Part shown: positions 49,112 to 57,041 of the stretch, in pieces
How positions within the stretch are numbered: the stretch's first letter is position 1
Layout of the letters: every line of letters starts with the position of its first letter
NCBI GenBank assembly: GCA_036267135.1
Contig: DATAWQ010000066.1
Coordinates: forward strand, 1 to 64,000
Length of the DNA stretch: 64,000 nt
Direction: 5' to 3'
From: PALSA-505 sp036267135
Lineage (GTDB): Bacteria > Actinomycetota > Actinomycetes > Streptosporangiales > Streptosporangiaceae
Notes under the pieces: generated by a model
Told to the model about the DNA's origin: nothing
What the model saw: only the letters and a program-made list of their open reading frames with translations
Databases searched by the model: none
Position numbers and translations under genes: made by a program

Positions 49112-49546
49112 ATGACCGAATCACCCGCAGCAGTTCCGGCCGGTGTCACGCCAGCGGACGGGATCATGTCCACCCAGAGCCCGCTGTCGGTGGAAGAGAC
49201 CGTGGCCCGGCTGATCGAGGCCATTGAGGCGGCCGGCGCCAAGCTGTTCACGGTCGTGAACCACAGCGGCGAAGCGCAGAGCGTCGGGCTGGCGCTCCGC
49301 GACACCAAGCTGATCATCTTCGGCAGCCCGGTGGCGGGCACCCCGGCCATGGTGGCCTCGCCGCTGGCCGCTATCGATCTCCCGGTGAAGATACTGGTCT
49401 GGCGCGACGACGCCGGCGCCGTGTGGATGAGCTGCCTCGACCAGGCCTGGCTCGCCGCCCGGCACAGCCTGTCCGCCGAGCAGGCCGCGCCGCTGGCCGC
49501 CCCGGCCAGGCTGATCGCCAAGATCTCCGCCGCCGCGCGTGGATGA
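49112..49546 (+). CDS. DUF302-family protein
   Basis: A 144-residue DUF302 domain protein. SVEETVARLIEAIEAAGAKLFTVVNHSGEAQ is the start of the domain, ALRDTKLIIFGSPVAGTPAM the middle and PVKILVWRDDAGAVWMSCLDQAW the end. Cytoplasmic. The family is widespread, and an association with metal or thiol stress has been suggested. Its stop overlaps the next gene's GTG by 8 bp, making a two-gene transcript. Confidence 0.9.
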   Translation: MTESPAAVPAGVTPADGIMSTQSPLSVEETVARLIEAIEAAGAKLFTVVNHSGEAQSVGLALRDTKLIIFGSPVAGTPAMVASPLAAIDLPVKILVWRDDAGAVWMSCLDQAWLAARHSLSAEQAAPLAAPARLIAKISAAARG

Positions 49547-50186
49547 CCTGCCGCCGCGGTTCATGGACGACCCGCCGCTCCCACCGGGCGGCCGGCCGGC
49601 CGAGGACGACCCGCCCTGGGACGCGTGGTCCCCGGCCGAGGTCGCGCGGCGCCTGGCCGGGGTCACCGTGCCCTGGTGCGTCGCGGCCGGATGGGCGGTC
49701 GACCTGTTCCGCGGCGAGACCACCCGTGAGCACGAGGATCTGGAGATCGCCATTCCCGCCGCCGGGTTCCCCCCGATCAGGGACGCGCTGCCCGAGCTGG
49801 AATGGGAGGCGGCAGGCTCCGGGCGGCTCTTCCCCGCCGATCACCCCGCGTTCGACCGCACGCACCAGACCTGGGGCCGTTCGAAGGACAGCGGCATCTA
49901 CCGGATCGACGTGTTCCGCGAGCCGCACGAGAACGGAACCTGGATCTGCCGTCGCGACCAGAGCATCACCCGCCCCTACGACCAGCTGATCGCGCGTACC
50001 GCCGACGGCATCCCCTACCTGGTGCCCGAGGTCGCGCTGCTGTTCAAGGCCAAGAGTTCCCGCCCCAAGGATCTGCACGACTTCATGGGCGCGCTGCCGC
50101 TGCTGTCCGCGCCGTCCCGCGCCTGGCTGGCCTGGGCGCTCCGGCGCGTGCACCCCGGCCACGCCTGGCTCGCCATGCTGGACTGA
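49539..50186 (+). CDS. Nucleotidyltransferase-fold protein (aminoglycoside/lincosamide NTase-like)
   Basis: A 215-residue protein. PWCVAAGWAVDLFRGETTREHEDLEIAIP carries the pol-beta nucleotidyltransferase G-W and D-x-E signature (H-E-D-L-E-I in place of D-x-D). GIYRIDVFREP supplies a further acidic strand. LVPEVALLFKAKSSRPKDLHDF is the downstream motif of ANT(2'')/Lnu-like enzymes. It could adenylylate a small molecule, but resistance is not shown. The first 50 residues are Pro/Asp-rich; ATG 49563 is an alternative start. Confidence 0.78.
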   Translation: MDDLPPRFMDDPPLPPGGRPAEDDPPWDAWSPAEVARRLAGVTVPWCVAAGWAVDLFRGETTREHEDLEIAIPAAGFPPIRDALPELEWEAAGSGRLFPADHPAFDRTHQTWGRSKDSGIYRIDVFREPHENGTWICRRDQSITRPYDQLIARTADGIPYLVPEVALLFKAKSSRPKDLHDFMGALPLLSAPSRAWLAWALRRVHPGHAWLAMLD

Positions 50187-50241
50187 CGCCGGCCCGGGGC
50201 CCGGTGTGCGAACTGTCCGACCCGTCAGGCAGGCTTAACGC

Positions 50242-51072
50242 ATGGCGCAAAATCTGACCCTGATGGCGGTCCACGCCCACCCGGACGACGAGGCATCGAG
50301 CACCGGAGGTGTGCTGGCTGTCTATTCCGACCAGGGCATTCGTACCGTGGTTGTGACGTGTACCAACGGCGAGTTCGGCGATGCCCCTGGCGGCGTGAAG
50401 CCCGGCGAGAACGGGCACGAGGAGCAGGCGGTGGCCCAGTTGCGGCTGGCCGAGCTGCGCCAGTCGTGCAAGATCCTCGGCGTCACCGAGCTTGAGGTAC
50501 TCGGTTACCACGACTCAGGCATGGCGGACTGGGACTACAAGGACCGGCCCGAAGCGTTCTGCAACATCCCACTGGCCGACGTGGCCGCGAGAATCGGCGG
50601 CCTGATCGAGACCTACCGCCCCCAGGTCGTCATCGCCTACGACGACAAGGGCATGTACCAGCACCCCGACCACGTGCACTCCAGCCTGGCGGCCCAGGCC
50701 GCCGTGGCCAACACCGGGATCCCGGCCAAGCTGTACCTGTCCGCGATTCGCGGCAGCGACTTCGAGAAGCTGTGGAAGGCCTTGCGCGAGCTGGGTTTCG
50801 AGTCCCCCATGGACCGCGAACCCACCGCCGAGGAGCGGCAGAAGATGACCGACGACGAGGCGCGCATCACCACGACCGTCGACATCCACTCGGCCCTGGA
50901 GCGCAAGGGCCAGGCCCTGCAGGCGCACGCCAGCCAGATCGAGGACTCCTGGTTCAGCAAGATTCCGCCCGAGCTCGCCGAGTCCGTGTTCGGCCGGGAG
51001 AGCTTCATCAGGGTCCGCGACTCCAGCGGTGCGTCCCTCCCGGAGGACGACCTGTTCGCCGGCCTCCGTTAG
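50242..51072 (+). CDS. PIG-L/MshB-Mca-type amidase (mycothiol-related deacetylase)
   Basis: A 276-residue LmbE/PIG-L zinc amidase. Zinc motifs are AVHAHPDDEAS (H13, D15, D16) and MYQHPDHVHS (second His). NGEFG and GYHDSGMADWDYKDRPEAF are typical of the mycothiol conjugate amidase/MshB set. The enzyme would hydrolyse N-acyl-glucosamine linkages, as in mycothiol synthesis or S-conjugate release. I cannot decide between Mca and other PIG-L members, so no symbol is given. ATG 50242. Its stop is 21 bp before a truncated methyltransferase gene. Confidence 0.85.
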   Translation: MAQNLTLMAVHAHPDDEASSTGGVLAVYSDQGIRTVVVTCTNGEFGDAPGGVKPGENGHEEQAVAQLRLAELRQSCKILGVTELEVLGYHDSGMADWDYKDRPEAFCNIPLADVAARIGGLIETYRPQVVIAYDDKGMYQHPDHVHSSLAAQAAVANTGIPAKLYLSAIRGSDFEKLWKALRELGFESPMDREPTAEERQKMTDDEARITTTVDIHSALERKGQALQAHASQIEDSWFSKIPPELAESVFGRESFIRVRDSSGASLPEDDLFAGLR

Positions 51073-51372
51073 CTGTTCCCCGGCGCGTGACCCGTGGCTG
51101 GACTAGCCGCTAGCGACTACGACGCCTACGCCGAGCAGTACGCCGCGGCCGTGGCCAAGCGTGAGCAGGACGACGCGGCGGGGGACCCGTACGGGCCTCT
51201 CCCGCCGCTGCTCGACCAGCTCGGCGACATCGCCGGCCACCGGGTGCTTGACGGCGGCTGTGGCGAGGGCTACCTCACCAGGGCGCTGGTCGCCCGGGGC
51301 GCGCGAGCCACCGGGATCGACGTCTCGCCGCGCCTGATCGAGCGGGCCAGGCGGAAGGACCCCACCGGTCAG

Positions 51373-51438
51373 GTCACCCCCGCCCGCCCGCCGGTCCGTG
51401 GCGCCGTCACCCCCTCCCGCCCGCCGGTCCGTGGCGCT
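51373..51438. repeat. Two 33-bp tandem repeats at the break of the methyltransferase
   Basis: Units at 51373-51405 and 51406-51438 share GTCACCCCC/GTCACCCCCT, then CCCGCCCGCC and GGTCCGTGGCGC, and differ at a few bases. The length is a multiple of three and extends the truncated frame. The second unit ends at the start of TATAAT. Confidence 0.85.
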
Positions 51439-51443
51439 ATAAT
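51438..51443 (+). promoter_or_regulatory. Possible -10 element upstream of the TetR gene
   Basis: A consensus TATAAT lies 57 bp before the TetR start, in a local A/T-rich stretch that is rare in this DNA. No good -35 is present at 17 bp. It begins exactly at the end of the 33-bp repeats, so the rearrangement may have set this promoter. Confidence 0.4.
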
Positions 51444-51499
51444 TCATTCGCACTGAGCGTGCAAAAGAAAACTCTCGGCACGAAACCGGAGCCCGGTAC

Positions 51500-52135
51500 A
51501 TGAGCCCGCGCCCCTACCGACTGGGTCAGCGCCAAGCATCGATCGACGAGACGCGGGCGCGCATCATCGCCGCCGCCCGCGAGTTGCTGGTGTCCGCCGA
51601 CCCGGGCCAGTTCAGCATCGACGGGGTGGCACGTCAGGCCGACGTATCCCGGGCCACTGTTTACTACCAGTTCCACTCCAAGCTCGGCTTGCTCGAGGCG
51701 CTGTTCGACTCGGCCGGGGCCACCGGCGGTATGGCGGGCCTGGCCGACGCGTTCCGCCAGCAGGACCCGCTAGCCGCGCTCGACGACTTCGTCGCGGTGT
51801 TCGGCCGTTTCTGGAGCGCCGACCGCCTGCTGCACCGCCGGATGCGCGCCCTGGCCGTACTCGACCCCGACCTCGGCCAGGCCCTGGACGCTCGCCAAGA
51901 ATGGCGCAGGCGCGGCGCCGCCACCCTGGTCAGCCGCCTCATCTCTCCCCACGGCCCCCTGCCCAAGGAACAAGCCCCCGTCGCAATCGACCTGCTCTTC
52001 ACCATCACCAGCTTCGAAACCTTCGACACCCTGGCCGGCCCCAGCCAAACCCCAACCGCCGTAACCCCCCAAATCCAGCACCTAGCCCGCGCCACCCTCC
52101 CCCCGCCGCCCGCCCAGCCCCAGCCGCCCGCCTAG
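51500..52135 (+). CDS. TetR/AcrR-family regulator
   Basis: A 211-residue TetR repressor. Residues about 17-63 are the DNA-binding domain (TRARIIAAARELL, FSIDGVARQADVSRATVYYQFHSKLGLLEALF as a region). The C-terminal ligand domain contains LDDFVAVFGRFW and Arg-rich helices and ends with a Pro-rich tail. It is the only regulator near the SDR gene, whose promoter has a CAGAC/GTCTG palindrome at 52667-52677. Control of that gene and self-control are likely but not shown. ATG 51500. Confidence 0.88.
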   Translation: MSPRPYRLGQRQASIDETRARIIAAARELLVSADPGQFSIDGVARQADVSRATVYYQFHSKLGLLEALFDSAGATGGMAGLADAFRQQDPLAALDDFVAVFGRFWSADRLLHRRMRALAVLDPDLGQALDARQEWRRRGAATLVSRLISPHGPLPKEQAPVAIDLLFTITSFETFDTLAGPSQTPTAVTPQIQHLARATLPPPPAQPQPPA

Positions 52136-52241
52136 CCCCCGCCGCCCGGCCAACGTTGCAGCGCGAACTTGTCCCGTCCCGGTCCGCTCCTACCTCCTCG
52201 CCAGGCACGCCAGCCCGTCAAGCTGGCTCCCGGGTCATGGC

Positions 52242-52340
52242 GACGCTCGTTTCCATGATCATTTCGACTTATCCCGTGCTCGCGGGGTACGAAAGGGCGG
52301 AAATCGGGCGGATTTTTGGTCGCGGCACGGGATAAGTGCG
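52242..52340. repeat. Structured repeat copy 1
   Basis: Starts GACGCTCGTTTCCATGATCA, then a 13-bp perfect stem ACTTATCCCGTGC (52267-52279) with GCACGGGATAAGT (52325-52337) and a 45-base inside loop. The loop shares GGGGTA.GAAAGG and ATTTTTGGTC with copy 2. Confidence 0.75.
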
Positions 52341-52459
52341 GGAGACGGGGTGTCGGAGTGCGTTTACTGGTCTCATCTTCAGGCTGTTCCGGCCGGGCTG
52401 CGTCCCCGCGCTCGTTTGTGTCACATCCGCCCCGTCCTCATCAGCTCCTGCAACTTCGA

Positions 52460-52552
52460 AACGCTCGTTCCATGATCATTCCCGGCTGGCACGCGTTGTT
52501 GGGGTAGGAAAGGTGTATATCGAACACATTTTTGGTCATAGTGCGTGCTAAG
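52460..52552. repeat. Structured repeat copy 2
   Basis: Starts ACGCTCGTTCCATGATCATT, then stem CTGGCACGC (52486-52494) with GCGTGCTAAG (52543-52552). The loop shares GGGGTAGGAAAGG and ATTTTTGGTC with copy 1. The stem bases differ from copy 1 but still pair. Confidence 0.7.
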
Positions 52553-52632
52553 CGTCGCTAGCCGGGGCGAGACGCCGGGGAGAGGCATTTGCTGCTCTCG
52601 CACCCCTTCGAGCCGTGAGGGTTGGAATCGCT

Positions 52633-52677
52633 TTGCTTGCGGGTGGGGTATCTGCCATAATTTAGCCAGACAGTCTG
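52633..52677 (+). promoter_or_regulatory. Promoter and TetR-type operator of the SDR gene
   Basis: TTGCTT (52633-52638) and CATAAT (52656-52661) are spaced 17 bp, a good sigma-70-type promoter. The palindrome CAGAC-A-GTCTG (52667-52677) covers the predicted start point. This position would let a repressor, most likely the upstream TetR protein, block transcription. Confidence 0.6.
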
Positions 52678-52742
52678 TTGAAATGAAAGCAGGAGCGGGG
52701 AAGAGAGCAGGGAAGCAGGTGGATTCGGTGGAGACGTTGCCG

Positions 52743-53558
52743 ATGCAGACGATGCGGGGGAGGGTGGCCCTGGTCGCGGGGGCGAGCAAAGGGATAGGGG
52801 CGGCCACGGCGGAGGCGTTCGCGGCGGCCGGGGCGTCTGTGGTGCTGGCCTCGCGCGACCCGGCCGCGGTGGAGGCGGTGGCCAGGCGGATCGCAGAAGG
52901 GGGCGGGCAGGCGCTCGCTATCCGGGCCGACGTCACGGATACGGACTCGGTGCGCGGGCTGGTGGACCAGACGATGGCCACGTACGGGCGGCTGGACGCG
53001 GCGTTCAATAACGCGACCGCGGGACCCCGGCCGGCTCCGCTGGCCGACATCGATCCGGACGAGTTCGACCTGGGCATCGCCACGAACATCCGGGGCACGT
53101 TCCTCGGCATGAAGTTCCAGATCCCCGCCATGCTGCAAAGCGGCGGCGGCACGATCGTGAACATGGCCTCGCTGGCGGGCCTGACCGGCGTCGCCAACCT
53201 GGCGGCTTACGTAGCGGGCAAGGCCGGCATCATCGGGCTGACCAAGGTCGCCGCGCTGGACTACGCGGACCAGGGCATCCGGGTCAACGTGCTGGCGCCG
53301 GGCCCGATCCTGACCCACCACCTGGACCGGGCTGGGCCACAGGCGCAGCAGCAGGCGGCCCTGTCCACGCCGATGCGCAGGACGGGAACCGTGGACGAGG
53401 TCGCGCAGGTGGTTCTGTGGCTGTGCTCGCCGCAGTCTTCGTTCATCACCGGGACCGTGGTCCCGATCGACGGCGGCCAGAGCGCCGGCCTGAAGCCCCC
53501 GCAGATGTACAAGCCCGGCGAGCCCATGCGCCCGCCGGCCGCGGACCCTGGAGCCTGA
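52743..53558 (+). CDS. Short-chain dehydrogenase/reductase (SDR)
   Basis: A 271-residue classical SDR. The cofactor motif is GASKGIGAAT near the start, and NNATAG sits at the position of the usual NNAG. The catalytic set is Ser in NMASLAGLTG and Y-x-x-x-K in AAYVAGKAGIIGL; N is also present. C-terminal IDGGQSAG is the family end. It reduces or oxidises an unknown small substrate with NAD(P). ATG 52743 has GGTGGAG about 10 bases upstream and the domain begins there; ATG 52683 or GTG 52719 would add 20 or 8 residues. Confidence 0.88.
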   Translation: MQTMRGRVALVAGASKGIGAATAEAFAAAGASVVLASRDPAAVEAVARRIAEGGGQALAIRADVTDTDSVRGLVDQTMATYGRLDAAFNNATAGPRPAPLADIDPDEFDLGIATNIRGTFLGMKFQIPAMLQSGGGTIVNMASLAGLTGVANLAAYVAGKAGIIGLTKVAALDYADQGIRVNVLAPGPILTHHLDRAGPQAQQQAALSTPMRRTGTVDEVAQVVLWLCSPQSSFITGTVVPIDGGQSAGLKPPQMYKPGEPMRPPAADPGA

Positions 53559-53592
53559 CCGGCTTGTGCCGCGTTGCCGCGGCGGCTCTCCT

Positions 53593-53678
53593 GTGAGCCG
53601 ACCCGGATCGGCACCCCCCCGGGCGGGTCTCGTGTGGGTCGGCCCGGATCGGCGTCACCCCGGGCGGGTCTGGCCTGG
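53593..53678. repeat. Imperfect ~41-bp direct repeat after the SDR gene
   Basis: Two adjacent copies share CCCGGATCGGC and CCCCGGGCGGGTCT, with differences between them. They fill the gap between the SDR stop and the TANGO2-like gene. No gene or clear terminator was seen in this gap. Confidence 0.65.
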
Positions 53679-53722
53679 GGGGCCCGGTCGCGTCACGCGG
53701 GCAGCTTTGATCCAATGAGGGT

Positions 53723-54508
53723 ATGTGCACGGCCATCGTCGATGTGGGTCCTGTCCTCCTGCTCGCCGGCGTCAGGGATGAGTTCATCGGGCGGCCCTGG
53801 CAGCCGCCGGCCCGGCACTGGCCGCAGTATCCGGGGCTGACCGGCGGCCTGGACCTGGTCGCGGGCGGAACGTGGCTCGCGGTGGCGCCGGAAGCCAGGC
53901 GGGTGGCCTGCGTGCTCAACGGGCGCGGCCGGATGGCTCCCGAAGCGAGCCGCCGGTCCCGTGGAGTGCTGCCGTTGCAGGCCGCGGCCGAAGGGAAGCT
54001 GGCCCAGGCCGAACTGGCCGACTTCGACCCGTTCCACCTGGTGACCGCCGAGCCGGGCCGGGCCGACCTGGCGAGCTGGGACGGCGAACGGCTCACCGAG
54101 CAGGAGTTGGGCCCGGGCCTGCACGTGATCGTGAACAGCGGCCTCGACCATGACCTGCTCCGGGCCGGGGACTCGATGGACGCGCCCGGGCGGGCGCACG
54201 AGCGGGCCCGGCTGGGCTACTTCCTGCCCCGGTTGAGGTCCGCGAGCCGGCCCGGCCCGGCTGGCACCGGCCCCGTGGCGGAGGCCTGGGGGGATTGGAT
54301 GCCGCTGATGAACGGCGACGGGCTCGCCCCCAGCGACACGCGGGCCCTGATCCTGCGGCACGATCTCGGCGACGGGCGGGTGTTCGGCACGACGTCGATT
54401 TCGCTCGTCGCGCTGGCGGCTGACGAGGTGCGCTACGACTTCACGGGCCGGCCGGGCGACCCGGCCGCCTGGCAGTCGGTCCCGCTGCCCGGGCCGGGCC
54501 CTGCTTGA
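53723..54508 (+). CDS. NRDE/TANGO2-family protein
   Basis: A 261-residue NRDE-family protein. It begins M-C-T with Cys2, which in the N-terminal hydrolase-like TANGO2 family would be the N-terminal residue after Met removal. LLAGVRDEFIGRPWQPP carries the N-R-D-E-like motif (here V-R-D-E). GTWLAVAPEARRVACVLNGRG and FHLVTAEPGRADLASWDG follow the family order. TANGO2 proteins are linked to heme or lipid handling. ATG 53723 directly gives MC. Confidence 0.85.
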   Translation: MCTAIVDVGPVLLLAGVRDEFIGRPWQPPARHWPQYPGLTGGLDLVAGGTWLAVAPEARRVACVLNGRGRMAPEASRRSRGVLPLQAAAEGKLAQAELADFDPFHLVTAEPGRADLASWDGERLTEQELGPGLHVIVNSGLDHDLLRAGDSMDAPGRAHERARLGYFLPRLRSASRPGPAGTGPVAEAWGDWMPLMNGDGLAPSDTRALILRHDLGDGRVFGTTSISLVALAADEVRYDFTGRPGDPAAWQSVPLPGPGPA

Positions 54509-54579
54509 GTCCAGCGACCCCGCTTGAGCCGAGCGCTGCCCGGGCAGGGCACGGCCTGAGTACCCGCCGCCTCTCTATA

Positions 54580-54639
54580 GCTCTGCCGAAATAAGCTCTG
54601 CCGAAATAAGCTCTGCCCGAATAAGCTCTGCCCGAATAA
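54580..54639. repeat. Four 15-bp tandem repeats after the TANGO2-like gene
   Basis: GCTCTGCCGAAATAA occurs at 54580 and 54595, and GCTCTGCCCGAATAA at 54610 and 54625. Each unit ends in TAA or encodes it in one frame, so it does not extend a protein. The region 54509-54735 has no gene. Confidence 0.9.
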
Positions 54640-54735
54640 GCACAGCCCGGGTAGCAGCGATCGGATGATTGACCGCCGGATTCGGGGGTAGCCGGTCGTA
54701 AGCTGCCTCCCTGGGTCTGGCTCGTCATCAGGGAG

Positions 54736-54948
54736 GTGAGCGCGCTCTCCGGGCACGTGGACGAGAACGACGCGATCGTCGCGACGGTCACCACCGGGCT
54801 GGTGGGCGCGGCCACCGTGATCGCGACCGACTGGTACCTGAGCGGCTTCGCTTTGCCGCTGAACTACGTCATCGCCGCGGCCGAGGCGATCTTCCGCGGC
54901 GTCCTGGTCGAGAGCCTCGAGTTCGCCGCCCACCACCCGCGCCACTGA
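54736..54948 (+). CDS. Small hydrophobic protein, unknown
   Basis: A 70-residue protein. It has an acidic start (HVDENDAIVATV), one hydrophobic stretch (TGLVGAATVIATDWYLSGFALPLNYVIAAAEAIF as a region, about 17-50), and ends ESLEFAAHHPRH. It could be a single- or double-pass membrane peptide. GTG 54736 overlaps the only purine-rich stretch (GGGAGG), so the start is uncertain; GTG 54757 would give a 63-residue form. No family recognised. Confidence 0.45.
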   Translation: MSALSGHVDENDAIVATVTTGLVGAATVIATDWYLSGFALPLNYVIAAAEAIFRGVLVESLEFAAHHPRH

Positions 54949-55036
54949 CCACCCTCCTATCATTGGCCCGTGATCCCGGTAGGGTCGAGCGCGATGGCCA
55001 CCCTGGCCACCGTTCAGATTCCAAAATGTTTATCGG

Positions 55037-55555
55037 ATGGAACCAGACGGAAAACGGATGCGTCCAACCCGCATGAAAATCTTCACCCCGCACACACGGG
55101 CAGGGCACAAGGCCGGCGTCGCGGCGGTCATCGGCGCGGTGGCGGCACTGGCCGCGTGCGGCAGTCAGGGCGCGAGCGTCAGCCAGGGCAGCCAGTCGGC
55201 GCCGCGGTCGTCGCTGACGATCAGCGTGGCCGCCGCGCACGGTGCCACGCCGCGGCGCTGGACCCTGTCCTGCTCGCCCGCGGGCGGGACCCACCCGCAG
55301 CCGCAGACCGCGTGCACCACGCTGAGCACCGTGAAGGACCCGTTCGCGCCTGTGCCGCCGCACACAATGTGCACGATGATCTTCAGCGGCCCGCAGACCG
55401 CGTCGATCACCGGGACCTGGGACGGCAAGCGCGTGTCGGCCAGTTACGCCAGGAACAACGGCTGCCAGACGGAGCGCTGGAACAAGCTCGGCTCGGTGCT
55501 CGGCGGCTTCAACCCGGGTGGCCCGATGATCCCCGCCTCCGGCAGCACGCCGTAA
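55037..55555 (+). CDS. SSI-type protease inhibitor as a lipoprotein
   Basis: A 172-residue secreted inhibitor. Residues 1-41 are a lipoprotein signal with lipobox L-A-A-C (C41), so it is likely anchored outside the membrane. The rest matches the Streptomyces subtilisin inhibitor fold: LSCSPAGGTHPQPQTACTTL, MCTMIFSGPQTASITGTWDGK and ASYARNNGCQTERWNKLG. The reactive-site region C-T-M-I makes Met the likely P1 residue. It would block subtilisin-like proteases. Starts at 55058 and 55073 are alternatives. Two subtilase-type genes lie in this window. Confidence 0.88.
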   Translation: MEPDGKRMRPTRMKIFTPHTRAGHKAGVAAVIGAVAALAACGSQGASVSQGSQSAPRSSLTISVAAAHGATPRRWTLSCSPAGGTHPQPQTACTTLSTVKDPFAPVPPHTMCTMIFSGPQTASITGTWDGKRVSASYARNNGCQTERWNKLGSVLGGFNPGGPMIPASGSTP

Positions 55556-55580
55556 CGGCCCCGGCGCCCGGCCAGCAAAA

Positions 55581-57041
55581 TCAGGCCAGCACCCGGAGCG
55601 TGGCCAGGCTGGGGTCGGCCGCGTAGGCGATGCGGCTGCCCTCGGCGGCCTGCCGGCGCAGCGCGGCCAGCAGGTCCGGCGTGATCAGCTCGCCGGGTGC
55701 CAGGATCGGCACGCCGGGCGGGTAGGCGGCGATGAGCTCGGCGCTGGTCCGGCCCGCCGCCTGCCCGGCCGGCACCGCCACCCAGGGCGCGAAGAACGCG
55801 GTCCGCGGGTCGGTGACCTGCTCGGGCACCAGCCTCCAGCTCACCGCGGTGGCCTTCGGGCGCGGTGGGCCCGACCCGGCCGTGATCGCCTGGCTCAGCT
55901 CGTCGCAGAGCCGGTCCAGCGTCTGGGCGGTGTCCGCCATCGTGACCGTGGCCACGATCGTGTCCCGGTCGGCCATCTCGAGCGGCACGCCCGCGGGCTC
56001 GGTGATCTTCTCGACCGCGGTGCCGTCGGCGCCGGTGCCGGCCAGGCTCAGCACCAGCTTGCCCGGGTCGAAGCGCCCTGGCGGGAAGTCACCGGGCCCC
56101 GGCGTCACCAGCCCGGGGCAGGCCTCGCACAGGCGTTTGCGCGCGTCGGCTACCAGCGAGGCCAGCCGGTCGAGCAACTCGGGACCGCGCCGGGCCAGCA
56201 GTTCGCGGGCGCCGTCGATGGTGGCCAGGATCGACCCGGCCGGGCTGGTGGTCGTGGTCGCGTCGAACGCCGTCTCCAGCCGGTCCGCCGGCAAATAACC
56301 GTGACGGGCCAGGACCAGGGCGGCCTGGCTGTAGGCGGGCAGCATCTTGTGCGCGCTGATCACCATGGCGTCCGCGCCGGCGGCCAGCGCGTGCGGCGGG
56401 AAGCCAGCGCCGAACCCGAGGTGGGCGCCCCAGGCCTGGTCGACCAGGAGCGGCACCCCGTGGGCGTGCGCCACCGCGGCCAGGCCGGCCACGTCGGCCA
56501 CCGTGCCCAGATAGCTCGGCTCGCAAAGCCAGACCGCCACCGCGCCGGGCGCCGCGTCGAAGGCGGCGGCGAGCTGGGCCGGGGTCGGCCCGAGCGGCAG
56601 GGTGGTGGCCGGGTCGGATCCCGGTGGCAGCCACACCGGCCGCAGGCCCGCGAGCACCAGCCCGCTGAACACCGAGCGGTGGATGCTCCTGGCCATGATC
56701 ACCTGCTCGCCCGGGCGGCCGGCCGCCAGCAGCAGGGCCTGGTTGGCCTGGGTCGCGCCGCCGACGCTGAACCGGCACCAGTCCGCCTGCCACAGCCGCG
56801 CGGCCAGCGCCTCGGCCCGGGGGAGCAGCCCACCGGTGAGCTTCATCGTGTCGAGCCCGGCGTACAGTGGCACGTCGTGGTCGGCGGCCAGCCCGAGCCC
56901 GGCGTCCAGGGCCGCGGACCGGCGCTTGTGCCCGGGCACGCAGAACGGCGTGTCGCCACCTCGGCTCGCCGCGGACAGGTACGCCGCCAGCAGCGGCGCC
57001 CCCTCAGCCAGCGGGGTGCCGTCGCCCGGCGGTCGCGTCAC
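55581..57041 (-). CDS. PLP-dependent Orn/Lys/Arg decarboxylase-family protein
   Basis: A 486-residue fold-type I decarboxylase of the small Orn/Lys/Arg (SpeA-like/YaaO) group. The PLP lysine is K232 in VISAHKMLPAYSQAA. DTPFCVPGHKR begins the family N-terminus, with FSVGGATQANQALLLAAG and VPLLVDQAWGAHLGFG (PLP Asp). A C-terminal domain follows (IPLAPGELI-like PILAPGELITP). It probably decarboxylates a basic amino acid to a polyamine precursor. GTG 57041 overlaps the regulator's stop (GTGA), so regulator and enzyme are co-transcribed leftward. Confidence 0.85.
   Translation of the reverse strand: MTRPPGDGTPLAEGAPLLAAYLSAASRGGDTPFCVPGHKRRSAALDAGLGLAADHDVPLYAGLDTMKLTGGLLPRAEALAARLWQADWCRFSVGGATQANQALLLAAGRPGEQVIMARSIHRSVFSGLVLAGLRPVWLPPGSDPATTLPLGPTPAQLAAAFDAAPGAVAVWLCEPSYLGTVADVAGLAAVAHAHGVPLLVDQAWGAHLGFGAGFPPHALAAGADAMVISAHKMLPAYSQAALVLARHGYLPADRLETAFDATTTTSPAGSILATIDGARELLARRGPELLDRLASLVADARKRLCEACPGLVTPGPGDFPPGRFDPGKLVLSLAGTGADGTAVEKITEPAGVPLEMADRDTIVATVTMADTAQTLDRLCDELSQAITAGSGPPRPKATAVSWRLVPEQVTDPRTAFFAPWVAVPAGQAAGRTSAELIAAYPPGVPILAPGELITPDLLAALRRQAAEGSRIAYAADPSLATLRVLA

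Larger units (their letters stand above)
51094..51456 (+). pseudogene. Truncated SAM-methyltransferase ending in 33-bp repeats
   Basis: The frame from GTG 51094 gives a good methyltransferase N-terminus: YDAYAEQYAAAVAKREQD, then LDGGCGEGYLTRALVARGARATGIDVSPRLIERARRKD (SAM motif I and ribose loop, given as a region). It breaks off at about residue 92 into a Pro/Arg/Val repeat encoded by two 33-bp units. It stops at 120 residues, where a full protein needs about 240. The missing C-terminal half is not found downstream, where a TetR gene follows. A deletion between repeats probably joined them. Confidence 0.7.
52136..52742. other. Intergenic region with two structured repeats and the SDR promoter
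   Basis: About 600 bp without a credible gene. It contains two related ~95-bp elements (52242-52340, 52460-52552) and the SDR promoter and operator (52633-52677). Local base use is less G/C-rich than the genes. Confidence 0.6.
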
